Assembly (NCBI GenBank): GCA_913055625.1
Contig: CAJXJW010000002.1
Span: 1 to 64,000, forward strand
DNA length: 64,000 nt
Reading direction: 5' to 3'
Origin: an uncultured Pseudomonadota bacterium
GTDB lineage: Bacteria; Pseudomonadota; Gammaproteobacteria; Steroidobacterales; Woeseiaceae
Shown: one piece after another, positions 31,634 to 41,388 of the stretch
How positions within the stretch are numbered: position 1 is the first letter of the stretch
Layout of the letters: every line of letters begins with the position of its first letter
Notes under the pieces: model-generated
The model's input: the letters and a program-made list of their open reading frames with translations, nothing else
Told to the model about the DNA's origin: nothing
Database searches by the model: none
Program-made: the position numbers and the translations under genes

Positions 31634-33895
31634 ATGATCTCTAGTATTGCCTTTTTCAAACGGGGCGTGCTGGCCGTCTTCGCCTGCGGCGGCCTGCTTG
31701 CCGCTGCCGCGTCGGTGCCGGCCCAGGCACAGCAGGGTTCCGCCAGCGCGCTGCTCGAGGAAATCGTCACCGTCGCGCGCAAGCGCGGCGAGGCCGAAGC
31801 GGCGCAGGATGTGCCGCTCGCGATCAGCGCCTACGGCGCCAGCCAGCTCGAGGCCATGTTCGTCACGAAACTGGACGACATGAGCTACCTGATGCCGAAC
31901 GTCCAGCTCGAAGCCGTGGGCACGTTTCCCGGCGTGCAGAACTTCTCCATCCGCGGCCAGGGCATCAACAGCTCGATCCCGTCAGTCGACCCGACGGTCG
32001 GCGTTTTCGTGGACGGCATCTACCTGGGCACGACATTCGGCGTCGTGATCGACACGTTCGACCTGGAGTCCGTCGAGGTGCTGCGCGGCCCGCAAGGACT
32101 GCTGTTCGGCCGCAACGTGACCGGCGGCGCGGTCATCCTGCGCAACCAGCGTCCGACCGGGGAGTTCGGCGCGAAAGCCCGTGCCGGCTACGACGACGAT
32201 GGGATGATGTCGATCGCCGGCGCGATCGAGGGATCGCTGGTCGAGGATACGCTCGCGGCCAAGCTCGTGGTCTACCAGAGCAACGACCCTGGCTACTATG
32301 AAAACATCAACCAGTCGACGGTGCCGCCGGCACCGCACCCGCTGCAGCCGTTCTATATCAACCCGGCGACGCGCAGCGAGGTCGGCGAGATGGACACGAC
32401 GCTGATCCGCCCGACGCTCGTCTGGCGGCCGACGGAGAACCAGGACTGGAACCTGATCGTCGAGAGCGGCAAGAGCGAGGGTGACGGCGCGACCTGGGCC
32501 AACGTCACCGAGCAGCGGGCCGGCACGCTGGACGAGTTCTCGACGACCTCCGACGAGATCGGCTTCACGGATCTTTCGTGGAACCAGGTCGTGCTCGAGA
32601 CGAACATTGCCGAAGTCGGCAACGGCACCGTGACGAACATTCTCGGCTGGCGCGAGGTCGACGCCGACTCCGCGGCCGACATCGACGGCACGTCGAACCC
32701 GATCTTTGCGGCGCCGGGCTACACGGACCAGGACCAGATCAGCAACGAGTTGCGCTGGGCGGGCAGCTTCACGGACAGCTGGGACGCGACGATCGGGCTG
32801 TACTACTTCGACCAGGACATCGAGTACCGCGAGGCCCGCTACATCTGGCTGCCGCCGCCGCTCGGGCCGGCACCGATCGGCGTAAACCTGCAGCGCGCAC
32901 TCGGCGGGGACATGTCGGCGGACAATCTCGGCATCTTCTGGAACAACGACTTCCGGCTGAACGACGCGTTGACCCTGACGGCCGGCCTCCGCTATTCCGA
33001 GGAGACGAAGACGGCGCGGATCATCACCGGCACGTGCTCCGACAACGCGACGTTCAACTGCCAGTTCGACAACCTCGAGGGCGACTGGGACAACCTGACG
33101 CCGAAAGTGGGTTTCCAGTGGTACGTCGCCGAAGAGGCCCAGTTCTATGGCTACTGGGCCCAGAGCTACCGAACCGGCGGGTTCAACTTCCGGAACGCGA
33201 AGCCGAACCTGATTCCGCCGGGCCCGACCCGCGAGGAGGAAAGCAGCACCTGGGAGCTCGGCTTCAAGTCGGACCTGGCGGAAGGCCGGCTGCGCCTGAA
33301 CGTCGCCGCGTTCCAGAACGACATCACCGACATGCAGCGCGAGTTGAACGTCGGCGACCCCGACGTCATCGTGCTGCAGGCGACGATCAACGCGGGCGAC
33401 GTGACGATCCAGGGCGTGGAGGTGGACATCGTCTGGGCCCCGATCGACAACCTGTCGCTGTTCGCCTCGGGCGGCTGGCAGGACGGCGAGTACGACAGCA
33501 TCGACCCGTTCGTGATGCAGCTCGAGCAGGCTTACGGCCAGACGATCATCGGGCCCGACCTGCCGCGTCTCGCGCCGTCGAACTACAGCGCCGGCTTTTC
33601 CTGGGACCTGCCGCTCGAAGCTGCGGGCCTGCTGAATTTCGCGGCGAACTACGCATTTCGCGAGGGCCACCCGTACAACGACGCGAACACCGAGAACTTC
33701 GAGGACCAGGATCGCGTGAACGCCAGTGTGAACTGGTATTCGCCAAACGACGTGTGGCGCATCTCCGCGTACGGCCGCAATCTCACGGATGAGGCGAACT
33801 GGGGCAACCTGACGTCTATCGCGGGCCTCTGGACCGCGGGGCCGATGCAAAAAGGGCGCACCGTCGGCGTCGAAGTGAGCTGGCAGTACCGTTGA
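31634..33895 (+). CDS. TonB-dependent outer-membrane receptor
   Basis: The 753-residue protein has a signal peptide (VLAVFACGGLLAAAASVPAQA, cleavage near residue 31). A TonB-box-like EEIVTVARKR replaces the common EEIVVTARKR. The plug domain includes FSIRGQGINSSI, VFVDGIYLGTTFG and LRGPQGLLFGRNVTGGA. The barrel includes WDNLTPKVGFQW and FYGYWAQSYRTGGFN and ends VGVEVSWQYR. This is the type common in Sphingomonads and marine gammaproteobacteria for carbohydrates or siderophores; no partner genes reveal the substrate. GGGGGGTG precedes the ATG at 31634. The last residue is Arg rather than the usual aromatic. Confidence 0.92.
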   Translation: MISSIAFFKRGVLAVFACGGLLAAAASVPAQAQQGSASALLEEIVTVARKRGEAEAAQDVPLAISAYGASQLEAMFVTKLDDMSYLMPNVQLEAVGTFPGVQNFSIRGQGINSSIPSVDPTVGVFVDGIYLGTTFGVVIDTFDLESVEVLRGPQGLLFGRNVTGGAVILRNQRPTGEFGAKARAGYDDDGMMSIAGAIEGSLVEDTLAAKLVVYQSNDPGYYENINQSTVPPAPHPLQPFYINPATRSEVGEMDTTLIRPTLVWRPTENQDWNLIVESGKSEGDGATWANVTEQRAGTLDEFSTTSDEIGFTDLSWNQVVLETNIAEVGNGTVTNILGWREVDADSAADIDGTSNPIFAAPGYTDQDQISNELRWAGSFTDSWDATIGLYYFDQDIEYREARYIWLPPPLGPAPIGVNLQRALGGDMSADNLGIFWNNDFRLNDALTLTAGLRYSEETKTARIITGTCSDNATFNCQFDNLEGDWDNLTPKVGFQWYVAEEAQFYGYWAQSYRTGGFNFRNAKPNLIPPGPTREEESSTWELGFKSDLAEGRLRLNVAAFQNDITDMQRELNVGDPDVIVLQATINAGDVTIQGVEVDIVWAPIDNLSLFASGGWQDGEYDSIDPFVMQLEQAYGQTIIGPDLPRLAPSNYSAGFSWDLPLEAAGLLNFAANYAFREGHPYNDANTENFEDQDRVNASVNWYSPNDVWRISAYGRNLTDEANWGNLTSIAGLWTAGPMQKGRTVGVEVSWQYR

Positions 33896-33900
33896 CGGTC

Positions 33901-33939
33901 GCGCCGCTGAGCCGGCCAGCGCGGCCGGCTCAGCGGCGC
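33901..33939. terminator. Perfect 17-bp stem-loop between convergent genes
   Basis: GCGCCGCTGAGCCGGCC (33901-33917) and GGCCGGCTCAGCGGCGC (33923-33939) are exact complements around AGCGC. The structure starts 5 bp after the TonB-receptor stop and includes the stop codon and last codons of the convergent acyltransferase gene. Neither side has a T-tract, so it may act as a bidirectional transcription block or an mRNA 3'-end stabiliser. Confidence 0.65.
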
Positions 33940-34505
33940 GCGGACTTTGCCGGCGGCAGAAACGCTGGCGTCGCCAACTCGGGATGGCGGCCCTCGCAGG
34001 TCTCGTAAAACGCGCGGATCCGGGCCATGTCGGCATCGGCGTCGCCCGTCAGTTCGACGAGCGGACCGGTCCCGATACGCCGGCTTCGGTAATCGAAGAA
34101 GCCGAGCACGACCGGGACCTGTGCCTCCGTCGCGATCCGGTAGAAGCCGGACTTCCAGTACTCCTTCCGGCTGCGCGTGCCTTCCGGCGCCAGCGCAAAA
34201 TAGTAGGTATCGTTGTCGCGTAACGCCGCGACGGCGGTCGGGACCGCGGCCCCGGGCTTGCGCCGGTCCAGCGGGACGCCGCCCAGCGCGCGGAGGACGG
34301 CGCCCAGCGGGAACCAGAACAGGCTGTCCTTGGCGAAGAAGTGCACGTCGACCTGCAGCGCAACGCGGCAGATCAGGCCCCAGATGCCGTCCCAGTTGGA
34401 CGTGTGCGGCGCGGCAATGATCACGGCCTTCGGCACGGGGATGTCGCCCCCGACCGGCGTCCAGCCACCCAGCTTCAGCAGGCCGTGCGCGACCAGGCGG
34501 AGCAT
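33930..34505 (-). CDS. 1-acyl-sn-glycerol-3-phosphate acyltransferase-like protein
   Basis: The 191-residue PlsC-fold acyltransferase has motif I HTSNWD (HX4D), motif II-like FFAKDSLFWFPLG, the GVPLDRR block, and motif III PEGTRSRKEYWKSGFYRIA. The start MLRLVAHGLLKLGGW lies 2 bp after the ubiB stop (TGAGCATG), so it is the last gene of the ubi/hsl cluster. It probably acylates lysophosphatidate or a related membrane lipid. It is shorter than PlsC and could have a different acceptor. Confidence 0.85.
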   Translation of the reverse strand: MLRLVAHGLLKLGGWTPVGGDIPVPKAVIIAAPHTSNWDGIWGLICRVALQVDVHFFAKDSLFWFPLGAVLRALGGVPLDRRKPGAAVPTAVAALRDNDTYYFALAPEGTRSRKEYWKSGFYRIATEAQVPVVLGFFDYRSRRIGTGPLVELTGDADADMARIRAFYETCEGRHPELATPAFLPPAKSARR

Positions 34506-34507
34506 GC

Positions 34508-36082
34508 TCAGGTCGCCAGCAGCACGAACACGACGGACGCGATGAAGACGGCCGTGGCGCCGACGGCCAGCCACAGGCGCTGCTTGCGGGCGCGCACGAG
34601 CTCGGCGTAGAGATGGTCGAGCTCGCTGCTGTCGATGCGGACGCGCACCTCGCCGTTCGCCGCCTGCTCCGCGAAGCGGTGGATTGCGCCGGGCAGTTCG
34701 CGCAGGGCCTCGCGCACGTGCGGCAGGTTGCCGCGCAGGTCGCTCAGTATCGCCTTCGGCCCGACGCGGTCCTCCATCCAGCGTTTCATGACCGGGTGCG
34801 CGGTCTTCCACAGGTCGAGCTGCGGGTACAGCTCGCGGCCGAGGCCCTCGATGTTGAACAAGGTCTTGTGCAGCAGGATGAGCTGCGGCTGGATCTCGAC
34901 GTTGAAGCGCTGTGCCACGCGGAACAGGCGCATCAGCACCTGCGCGAACGAAATTTCCGCCAGCGGCTTGTTGAACACCGGCTCGCAGACGGTGCGCACC
35001 GCCGACTCGAGTTGGTCGATGCGCGTTCCGGCCGGCACCCAGCCGGAGTCCAGGTGCAGCTTCGCGATGCGGTGATAGTCACGGTCGAAGAACGCGAGAA
35101 AGTTCTCCGCCAGGTAGCGCTGGTCGCTGGGGTTCAGCGTGCCCACGATGCCGAAGTCGACTGCGGCGTATTTCGGGCGCTCCGGGTCCGTCGTGATGAC
35201 GAAGATGTTGCCGGGGTGCATGTCGGCGTGAAAGAAGTTGTGCCGGAAGACCTGCGTGAAAAAGATCTCGACGCCGTTCTCGGCGAGCCGCTGGATGTTC
35301 GTGCCGGCCTCGCGTAGCGCGTCCATGTCGCTGATCGGCGTGCCGTAGATGCGCTCCTGCACGAGCACCTCGGGCCGGCAGTAGTCCCAGTACACTTCCG
35401 GCACGTACAGCATGTCGTTGCCGTGGAAATTCCGCTTGAGCTGCGCGGCATTGGCCGCTTCGCGCATGAGGTCGAGTTCGTCGAGGATCGTGGCCTCGTA
35501 CTCGTCCACGATCTCGCGCGGCTTCAGCCGCTTGCCGTGCTGCCAGTAGCGCGCGGCGAGGTCGGCGATCCAGCGCAGCACGTCCACGTCGCGCTCGATC
35601 TGCACCTGCACGCCCGGCCGCAGTACCTTGACGACGACCTCGGTGCCATCCTGCAGCGCCGCGGTGTGGACCTGCGCGATCGACGCGGCGGCCAGGGGCT
35701 CGCGGTCGAAGCGCGCGAAGACCGCTTCGGCCGGCTGGCCGTAAGCCGCGGCGATGATGGCCTCCGCCTCGTCCGCGGGGAACGGCGGCACCGCGTCCTG
35801 CAGCTTCGCGAGTTCGTCGGCGATGTCGCGCGGGATCAGGTCGCGGCGCGTGGAGATCGCCTGGCCGAACTTCACGAAGACCGGCCCGAGTTCCTCGAGC
35901 GCGAGCCGGATGCGTTCGCCGAGCGGGGCCGAGCGGTCCCGCCGGCGGGGAAGCGCGTAGAACAGGAATCGCAGCGGACGGAACAGGTGCGTCTCGGAAA
36001 TCACGTCGTCCAGGCCGTACTTCACCAGCACGCGCTGGATCTGCAGCGCGCGGCGGATCGTGCGCCAGCCGCCGGCCCTCAT
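34508..36082 (-). CDS. ubiB: Ubiquinone biosynthesis kinase-like protein UbiB
   Basis: The 524-residue ABC1/ADCK-family protein has the KxGQ motif ([15 protein letters not shown]), the Ala-rich loop ([11 protein letters not shown]), VVVKVLRPG, an [10 protein letters not shown] catalytic loop and VDFGIVG (DFG). The C terminus has hydrophobic helices ending [17 protein letters not shown] that anchor it to the inner membrane. It supports coenzyme Q assembly as an ATPase. Its ATG overlaps the ubiJ stop by 4 bp. Confidence 0.97.
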   Translation of the reverse strand: MRAGGWRTIRRALQIQRVLVKYGLDDVISETHLFRPLRFLFYALPRRRDRSAPLGERIRLALEELGPVFVKFGQAISTRRDLIPRDIADELAKLQDAVPPFPADEAEAIIAAAYGQPAEAVFARFDREPLAAASIAQVHTAALQDGTEVVVKVLRPGVQVQIERDVDVLRWIADLAARYWQHGKRLKPREIVDEYEATILDELDLMREAANAAQLKRNFHGNDMLYVPEVYWDYCRPEVLVQERIYGTPISDMDALREAGTNIQRLAENGVEIFFTQVFRHNFFHADMHPGNIFVITTDPERPKYAAVDFGIVGTLNPSDQRYLAENFLAFFDRDYHRIAKLHLDSGWVPAGTRIDQLESAVRTVCEPVFNKPLAEISFAQVLMRLFRVAQRFNVEIQPQLILLHKTLFNIEGLGRELYPQLDLWKTAHPVMKRWMEDRVGPKAILSDLRGNLPHVREALRELPGAIHRFAEQAANGEVRVRIDSSELDHLYAELVRARKQRLWLAVGATAVFIASVVFVLLAT

Positions 36083-36684
36083 GCGCCGCCTTCCAGTCGC
36101 TGGATGCGAGCGGCCAGCCGGTCGACGTCGTCGCGCAGGCGATCGACGTCGCCGCCGAAATCTTCGACATCGTAGCGGGTGGGCACGACGCGGCGTTCTT
36201 CCTGGAGGTACTCGCGGACGTTGTCCGTCATCGTCTCACGGGCGCCGCGCGCCCAGCGGCCGAGCCGGCGTGCGAACCGGCCGGCGGCATGTGCCGTGGA
36301 ATCGCCAACGACGCGCGACAAGTGTTCCTCGGCGTCGGGCCGTGCGTAGCGCAGCAACCGGCGAAACGCCGCCGCGCGCTCCGCGTCGCCCCGCAGTTCC
36401 AGCGAACCGTCGCGGATCGCGTCCTCTTCACTCCCGGCCAGCACGCGGACGAAATCGGGCAATGCGCCGGTGATGGCGATATCGGGGTCGTCCGCGGCGC
36501 CCGGGACGAGCGCCAGGCCGTCATCGCCGACCTCGAACGTCACCGCGACCGTCGTTCCGCGCAGCCGCACGGTCGCCCGCGTGCCGGCAAGCTCCCGGCA
36601 CAACTCGCGCGCCGGAGTGGTGTCGGCGATCGTGTCGTTGAGCACACGCGCGGTCGGGCGCAGCAGGGCTTCGAGCGGGTTCAC
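36079..36684 (-). CDS. ubiJ: Ubiquinone biosynthesis accessory factor UbiJ (SCP2 domain)
   Basis: The 201-residue protein starts at a GTG at 36684 (MNPLEALLRPTARVLN). An N-terminal SCP2 lipid-carrier domain covers about residues 15-105 (TVRLRGTTVAVTFEVGDDG and DFVRVLAGSEEDAIRDGSLELRGD), and a C-terminal helical/coiled region ends DVDRLAARIQRLEGG. UbiJ binds hydrophobic CoQ intermediates and pairs with UbiK, which is encoded at 52290 in this window. The conserved order is ubiE-ubiJ-ubiB. Confidence 0.92.
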   Translation of the reverse strand: MNPLEALLRPTARVLNDTIADTTPARELCRELAGTRATVRLRGTTVAVTFEVGDDGLALVPGAADDPDIAITGALPDFVRVLAGSEEDAIRDGSLELRGDAERAAAFRRLLRYARPDAEEHLSRVVGDSTAHAAGRFARRLGRWARGARETMTDNVREYLQEERRVVPTRYDVEDFGGDVDRLRDDVDRLAARIQRLEGGA

Positions 36685-36691
36685 GGGAAAC

Positions 36692-37450
36692 TCAGAGGCG
36701 GTACGCGGTATGCAGCGCGACAACACCGCCGGTCATGTTGTGGTAGCGGCAGCGCTCGAAGCCGGCCGCCCGGAACATCTCGAGCAGCGTTTCCTGGTCC
36801 GGGTGCATGCGGATGGACTCCGCCAGGTACTGGTAGCTGTCGGCATCGCCGGCGACCAGCCGTCCGAGCGCCGGCAGCACCTTGAAGGAATACACGTCGT
36901 AGGCGGGCTGCAGCATCTCGTAGGGCTTCGAGAACTCGAGCACGAGTGCCTTGCCGCCCGGCTTCAGCACGCGGTGGATCGAGGCCAGCGCGCGTTCCTT
37001 GTTCGTCACGTTGCGCAGGCCGAACGCCATCGTGACGCGGTCGAACGTCGCGTCCGCGAACGGCAGATTCTCCGCGTCCACCTGCGCGATCGAAAGATTG
37101 CCCGCGACGCCGGCGTCGACGAGCCGCCGGCGGCCCTGCTGCAGCATGGCGTGGTTGATGTCGGCGAGAACCACGTGCCCCTCGCGCCCGACCTTGCCGG
37201 CGAACGCGCGGGCGAGGTCGCCCGTGCCGCCCGCGAGGTCGAGCACGACGTGACCGGGCCGCACCGCCGCATCGTCGATCGTGAAGCGCTTCCACAACCG
37301 GTGCAGACCCGCAGACATCAGGTCGTTCATCAGGTCGTACTTCGTCGCCACGGAGTCGAAAACGCCGCGCACGAGGCCGGCCTTCTCGTCGGCCGCGACG
37401 TTGCGGTAGCCGAAGTGCGTCTGGTCGGTGGAGGGGTCCTGGTCAGGCAT
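36692..37450 (-). CDS. ubiE: Ubiquinone/menaquinone C-methyltransferase UbiE
   Basis: The 252-residue SAM methyltransferase has [26 protein letters not shown], motif [30 protein letters not shown] (UbiE signature) and [22 protein letters not shown] at the C terminus. It C-methylates the benzoquinol intermediate. It lies 7 bp upstream of ubiJ. Confidence 0.97.
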   Translation of the reverse strand: MPDQDPSTDQTHFGYRNVAADEKAGLVRGVFDSVATKYDLMNDLMSAGLHRLWKRFTIDDAAVRPGHVVLDLAGGTGDLARAFAGKVGREGHVVLADINHAMLQQGRRRLVDAGVAGNLSIAQVDAENLPFADATFDRVTMAFGLRNVTNKERALASIHRVLKPGGKALVLEFSKPYEMLQPAYDVYSFKVLPALGRLVAGDADSYQYLAESIRMHPDQETLLEMFRAAGFERCRYHNMTGGVVALHTAYRL

Positions 37451-37459
37451 GGCGGGAGG

Positions 37460-37816
37460 CTAGTCGTCCTTGTGCCGAGGATACCCCGCGGCCTCCAGCC
37501 GGTCGAGGTAGGCCCGCCAGCGCGCCGCCTTCTGCTCGCCGAGTTCGCGGAGATAGGCCCACGTGTAGAGGCCGGAATCGTGGCCGTCGTCGTAGGTCAG
37601 GCGCACCGCGTAGTGGCCCACCGGCTCCACACCCGTGATGACGACGTTTTCCTTGCCGAGTGGCAGGCGCTCCTGCCCCGGCCCGTGGCCGCGCACCTCC
37701 GCGCTCGGCGAGTGCACGCGCAGGTATTCGAACGGCAGGTCGAAGGACTGCCCGTCCTCGAAGGCGACGTGGAGCACGCGGGCCTGCCTGCGCAGGCGTA
37801 TCTCGCTGGGGATCAT
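37460..37816 (-). CDS. DUF971 domain protein
   Basis: The 118-residue protein includes SEIRLRRQARVLHVAFEDGQSFDLPFEYLRVHSPSAEV-type features, with SFDLPFEYLRVHSPSAEV as the family hallmark. It continues with VGHYAVRLTYDDGHDSGLYTWAYLRELG. This domain also forms the N terminus of gamma-butyrobetaine hydroxylases, and free-standing copies between hslU and ubiE are common in gamma- and betaproteobacteria. A role in Fe-S or metal handling has been suggested for the family; not established here. Confidence 0.9.
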   Translation of the reverse strand: MIPSEIRLRRQARVLHVAFEDGQSFDLPFEYLRVHSPSAEVRGHGPGQERLPLGKENVVITGVEPVGHYAVRLTYDDGHDSGLYTWAYLRELGEQKAARWRAYLDRLEAAGYPRHKDD

Positions 37817-37825
37817 GCCGGCATT

Positions 37826-39148
37826 CTAGAGAATGTACCGGCTCAGATCCTCGTCCTTCGCGAGTTCCGCGAGGTGTGCGTCCACGTAGTCCGCATCGAT
37901 GACGACACGGGAGCCGCTCTTGTCCGATGCCTCGAACGACACCGTTTCCAGCAGGCGTTCCATGACGGTGTGCAGGCGGCGCGCACCGATGTTCTCCGTG
38001 CGCTCGTTGACCTGGAACGCGACCTCGGCGATGCGCCGGACGCCGCTGTCCGCGAACTCGAGCGTGACGTCTTCGGTCGTGAGCAGCGCGGAGTACTGGT
38101 CGACGAGCGACGCGTCCGGCTCGGTCAGGATGCGGACGAAGTCGTCGACGCTCAGCGACTTCAGCTCGACGCGGATCGGGAACCGGCCCTGCAGCTCGGG
38201 GATCAGGTCCGACGGCTTCGACACGTGGAACGCGCCGGAGGCGATGAACAGGATGTGATCCGTGCGCACCATGCCGTACTTCGTGTTCACGGTGGAGCCC
38301 TCGACGAGCGGCAGCAGGTCCCGCTGCACGCCCTCGCGGGACACATCGGCACCTGCGGTTTCCGAGCGGCGCGCGACCTTGTCGATCTCGTCGAGGAACA
38401 CGATGCCGTGCTGTTCGACGGCTTCGAGCGCGTGGGCCTTGAGTTCCTCCTCGTCGACCATGCGCGCGGCCTCCTCGTCGGTGAGCTGCCGCAGCGCGTC
38501 GCGCACCTTCAGCTTGCGCGTCTTTTTCCGGTTGCCGCCCAGGTTCTGGAACATGCCCTGCAGCTGGCTGGTCATCTCCTCCATGCCGGGCGGCGCCATG
38601 ATTTCCACGCCGATCGGGACGGCCTGCACCTGGACCTCGATCTCCCGGTCGTCGAGCCGCCCCTCGCGCAGCATCTTGCGGAATTTCTGCCGCGTGTCGC
38701 CGTCGTCGCGAGGCGCGTCGCCGAACGTGTCCGCCGACGGTAGGAGTGCGTCGAGCACGCGCTCCTCGGCCGCGTCTTCGGCGCGTGTCCGCACCTTCGT
38801 CATGGCCTCCTCGCGCAACAGCTTGATGGCCACGTCCATCAGGTCGCGGATGATGGAGTCGACCTCGCGGCCCACGTAGCCCACCTCGGTGAACTTCGTC
38901 GCTTCCACCTTGATGAACGGTGCTCTCGCGAGCTTCGCGAGGCGGCGAGAGATCTCCGTCTTGCCGACGCCGGTCGGCCCGATCATCAGGATGTTCTTCG
39001 GTGTGATCTCGCTGCGCAGCGGCTCGTCGACCTGCACGCGCCGCCAGCGGTTGCGCAGCGCGATGGCAACCGCGCGCTTGGCCTCGTTCTGGCCGATGAT
39101 GTGCTTGTCCAGTTCCTGGACGATCTCGCGGGGAGTCATTTGCGACAT
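37826..39148 (-). CDS. hslU: ATP-dependent protease ATPase subunit HslU
   Basis: The 440-residue AAA+ protein starts at [20 protein letters not shown]. It has Walker [16 protein letters not shown], the pore motif GYVGREVD, an inserted I domain at about residues 110-240, Walker [13 protein letters not shown], sensor 2 [12 protein letters not shown] and the C-terminal LSRYIL tail that opens HslV. It unfolds substrates for HslV. It is 40 bp downstream of hslV. Confidence 0.98.
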   Translation of the reverse strand: MSQMTPREIVQELDKHIIGQNEAKRAVAIALRNRWRRVQVDEPLRSEITPKNILMIGPTGVGKTEISRRLAKLARAPFIKVEATKFTEVGYVGREVDSIIRDLMDVAIKLLREEAMTKVRTRAEDAAEERVLDALLPSADTFGDAPRDDGDTRQKFRKMLREGRLDDREIEVQVQAVPIGVEIMAPPGMEEMTSQLQGMFQNLGGNRKKTRKLKVRDALRQLTDEEAARMVDEEELKAHALEAVEQHGIVFLDEIDKVARRSETAGADVSREGVQRDLLPLVEGSTVNTKYGMVRTDHILFIASGAFHVSKPSDLIPELQGRFPIRVELKSLSVDDFVRILTEPDASLVDQYSALLTTEDVTLEFADSGVRRIAEVAFQVNERTENIGARRLHTVMERLLETVSFEASDKSGSRVVIDADYVDAHLAELAKDEDLSRYIL

Positions 39149-39188
39149 GGGTAATCCTGGTATCGGTCGGCGCGCCCGGCGCCGGTTC

Positions 39189-39719
39189 CTACAGTTCTTC
39201 GACGACGACGTTCTGGTTCGTGTAGACGCAGATGTCGCCCGCGATCTCCAGCGCCTTCGTGACGATGTCACGCGCGCCGAGGTCCGTGTTCCGGAGCAGC
39301 GCCAGCGCGGCGGCCTGCGCGAACGGCCCGCCGGAGCCGATGGCCATCAGGTCGTTCTCCGGCTCGATGACGTCGCCGTTGCCGGTGATGATGAACGACG
39401 ATTCCTTGTCGGCGACACAGAGCAGGGCCTCGAGCCGCCGCAGGCGCCGGTCCGTGCGCCAGTCCTTCGCGAGTTCGATCGCGGCGCGCGTCAGGTTGCC
39501 GTACTGCTCGAGCTTCACCTCGAACAATTCGAACAGCGTGAACGCGTCGGCGGTGCCCCCGGCAAAGCCGGCGATGACGCGCCCGCCGGCCAGCGGCCGT
39601 ACCTTGCGGGCATTGCCTTTCATGACGGTATTGCCCATCGAGACCTGGCCGTCTCCGGCGATCGCGACCTTGCCGTCCCTGCGAACCGAGACGATCGTCG
39701 TCCCTCTGAACTGTTCCAT
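39189..39719 (-). CDS. hslV: ATP-dependent protease subunit HslV
   Basis: The 176-residue proteasome-beta-like peptidase begins [22 protein letters not shown]. Catalytic Thr7 would be exposed by removal of a six-residue propeptide, as in several beta- and gammaproteobacteria (E. coli has no propeptide). [20 protein letters not shown] and [17 protein letters not shown] are conserved. It forms the double hexamer of the HslVU protease, a heat-shock enzyme expected to be RpoH-controlled. Confidence 0.97.
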   Translation of the reverse strand: MEQFRGTTIVSVRRDGKVAIAGDGQVSMGNTVMKGNARKVRPLAGGRVIAGFAGGTADAFTLFELFEVKLEQYGNLTRAAIELAKDWRTDRRLRRLEALLCVADKESSFIITGNGDVIEPENDLMAIGSGGPFAQAAALALLRNTDLGARDIVTKALEIAGDICVYTNQNVVVEEL

Positions 39720-39750
39720 GGCGTGAGTCCTGGCGTTCGGGGCGCGAACG

Positions 39751-40659
39751 CTAATCTTTTGATTTCGAACGGGCGCGCGGGTGCGCCTGGTCGTATATCC
39801 GGGCGAGATGCTGGAAATCAAGGTGGGTGTAGACCTGCGTGGTAGAGATGTTCGCGTGGCCCAGCAGCTCCTGCACGCCGCGCAGGTCATGGCTCGACTC
39901 CAGCAGGTGCGTGGCGAACGAATGCCGGAACAGGTGCGGGTACACCCGCGTGTCGATACCCTGCTTGCGTGCCCAGTGCTTGACGCGGGCCTGGACGGCC
40001 CGCTTGCCGAGCCGCGTGCCGCGGTTACTGACGAACATTGCGCGCTCCCCGGGAGCCGCCCGGTCGGGCCGGACCGTGAGCCAGCGGCGGACGGCGGTCA
40101 GCGCATGCCGGCCGACTGGCACGATCCGGTCCTTGTTGCCCTTGCCGGTTACGCGCACCGTCGCATCGGCGAGGTCCAGGTCGCCGACATCGAGGTCGGT
40201 CAGCTCGGCGAGCCGGAGCCCCGAGGAATACAGCAGTTCCAGGATCGCGCGGTCGCGGTCGACGACGGGGCCGTCGCCCTGGATGTCCAGCAGGCGCGCC
40301 ATCGTGTCGGCATCGAGGTTGCCCGGCAGGCGTTTCTTCGCTTTCGGCGCGGACACCGCGTCCACAGGGCTTTTCCTGATACAGCCCTCGCGTTGCAGGA
40401 ACCGGAAGAACGTCCGTGCCGCGGACAACCGGCGCTGGATGCTGCGGCTCGACAGCCCGCGCCGGTAGCAGGACGCGGCCCAGGAGCGCATGTGCTCGCT
40501 GTCGACGTCTCGCCAGCGCCCGACGCCGGCGGCGCCACACCAGTCGGCGAGCGCGTCGATGTCGCGGCGGTAGTGCGTGCAGGTCAGCGGCGACAGCCGT
40601 CGTTCGAGCGACAGGTGCCGCGAGAAACGCTCGATCCAGTCGCGCTCGGCGGCGTCCAT
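39751..40659 (-). CDS. xerC: Tyrosine recombinase XerC
   Basis: The 302-residue site-specific recombinase has an N-terminal SAM-like DNA-binding domain ([23 protein letters not shown]). The catalytic domain has Arg in [11 protein letters not shown], Lys in [25 protein letters not shown] (His and Arg), [16 protein letters not shown] (His and nucleophile Tyr). With XerD it resolves chromosome dimers at dif. It follows dapF-DUF484, the usual gammaproteobacterial order, which argues for chromosomal XerC rather than a phage integrase. Confidence 0.97.
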   Translation of the reverse strand: MDAAERDWIERFSRHLSLERRLSPLTCTHYRRDIDALADWCGAAGVGRWRDVDSEHMRSWAASCYRRGLSSRSIQRRLSAARTFFRFLQREGCIRKSPVDAVSAPKAKKRLPGNLDADTMARLLDIQGDGPVVDRDRAILELLYSSGLRLAELTDLDVGDLDLADATVRVTGKGNKDRIVPVGRHALTAVRRWLTVRPDRAAPGERAMFVSNRGTRLGKRAVQARVKHWARKQGIDTRVYPHLFRHSFATHLLESSHDLRGVQELLGHANISTTQVYTHLDFQHLARIYDQAHPRARSKSKD

Positions 40660-40683
40660 TCCCGGCGCTCCCGCGGATGCTCC

Positions 40684-41388
40684 CTAGCAGCGCGCGAGCG
40701 ACGCGGCGACCAGGTCGCCGACGCGGGCGAGGAAGTCCATGCTCATTCCGGGGTGGAAGCGGTTCGAGTCGGCGCTGCCGATCGCGAGGAAGCCGGTCTC
40801 CGACTGCGTGCCGAGCGGCACCAGGGCGACCGACCCGACATCGCCGGCGTCGTCCCGGAACAGGAACTCGAGTTGCGCGTCACGCGCCTGGCCGCAGCGC
40901 GGGTTGCCGCTCGCGAGGAACGTGGAAAACGGCGCGAGGACGGGATCCTCGCGGTCGATGGCGCGGAAAAAGCGCCCGGTGGGCGCCGCGGCGAAATCGG
41001 CCGGGTCCCCGAACACGACGAGCACGGAGTGGTCCGCGCCGAATCCGGAGCGGACGGCTTCCTCGACCGCCGACACGGTGGTCGGCAGGTCCGGCGCGGC
41101 CATGAGCTGCAGGGACAGCGCGTGGATCTTCGAGGCCAGGACGTCGTTCGCCCGCGCGACCTCGATCAGGTCCTTGAGCCGGCGCTCGAGCCTCAGGTCC
41201 TTCTGGCGCAATACCGAGACCTGGCGCTCGACCAGTGACACGGCACCCCCCGAGGCGTGCGGCAGGTGCAGCGTACCGAGCAGCTTCGGGTGTCGCTCGA
41301 AGAAATCGGGGTGGAGCTTGAGGTAGTCGTGCACGACGTCTTCGGAGACGCCGTGATCGGCGTAGTCCGGGTTTCGTTGTGTACTCAT
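40684..41388 (-). CDS. DUF484 family protein
   Basis: The 234-residue protein starts at MSTQRNPDYADHGVSEDVVHDYLKLHPDFFERHPKLL-type N terminus (start ATG at 41388). LPHASGGAVSLVERQVSVLRQ is its hallmark. A GAF-like C-terminal domain ends LGTQSETGFLAIGSADSNRFHPGMSMDFL. The ATG overlaps the dapF stop by 4 bp. The family (YigA) always travels with dapF and xerC; its function is unknown. Confidence 0.95.
   Translation of the reverse strand: MSTQRNPDYADHGVSEDVVHDYLKLHPDFFERHPKLLGTLHLPHASGGAVSLVERQVSVLRQKDLRLERRLKDLIEVARANDVLASKIHALSLQLMAAPDLPTTVSAVEEAVRSGFGADHSVLVVFGDPADFAAAPTGRFFRAIDREDPVLAPFSTFLASGNPRCGQARDAQLEFLFRDDAGDVGSVALVPLGTQSETGFLAIGSADSNRFHPGMSMDFLARVGDLVAASLARC

Noticed and set aside
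31982..34036. 684-codon minus-strand frame opposite the TonB-dependent receptor
   Set aside because: It is an antisense shadow; the receptor's plug and barrel motifs lie on the plus strand.
39751..40659. XerC-like recombinase as an island integrase
   Set aside because: Its place after dapF-DUF484 and before hslVU is the conserved chromosomal xerC position.
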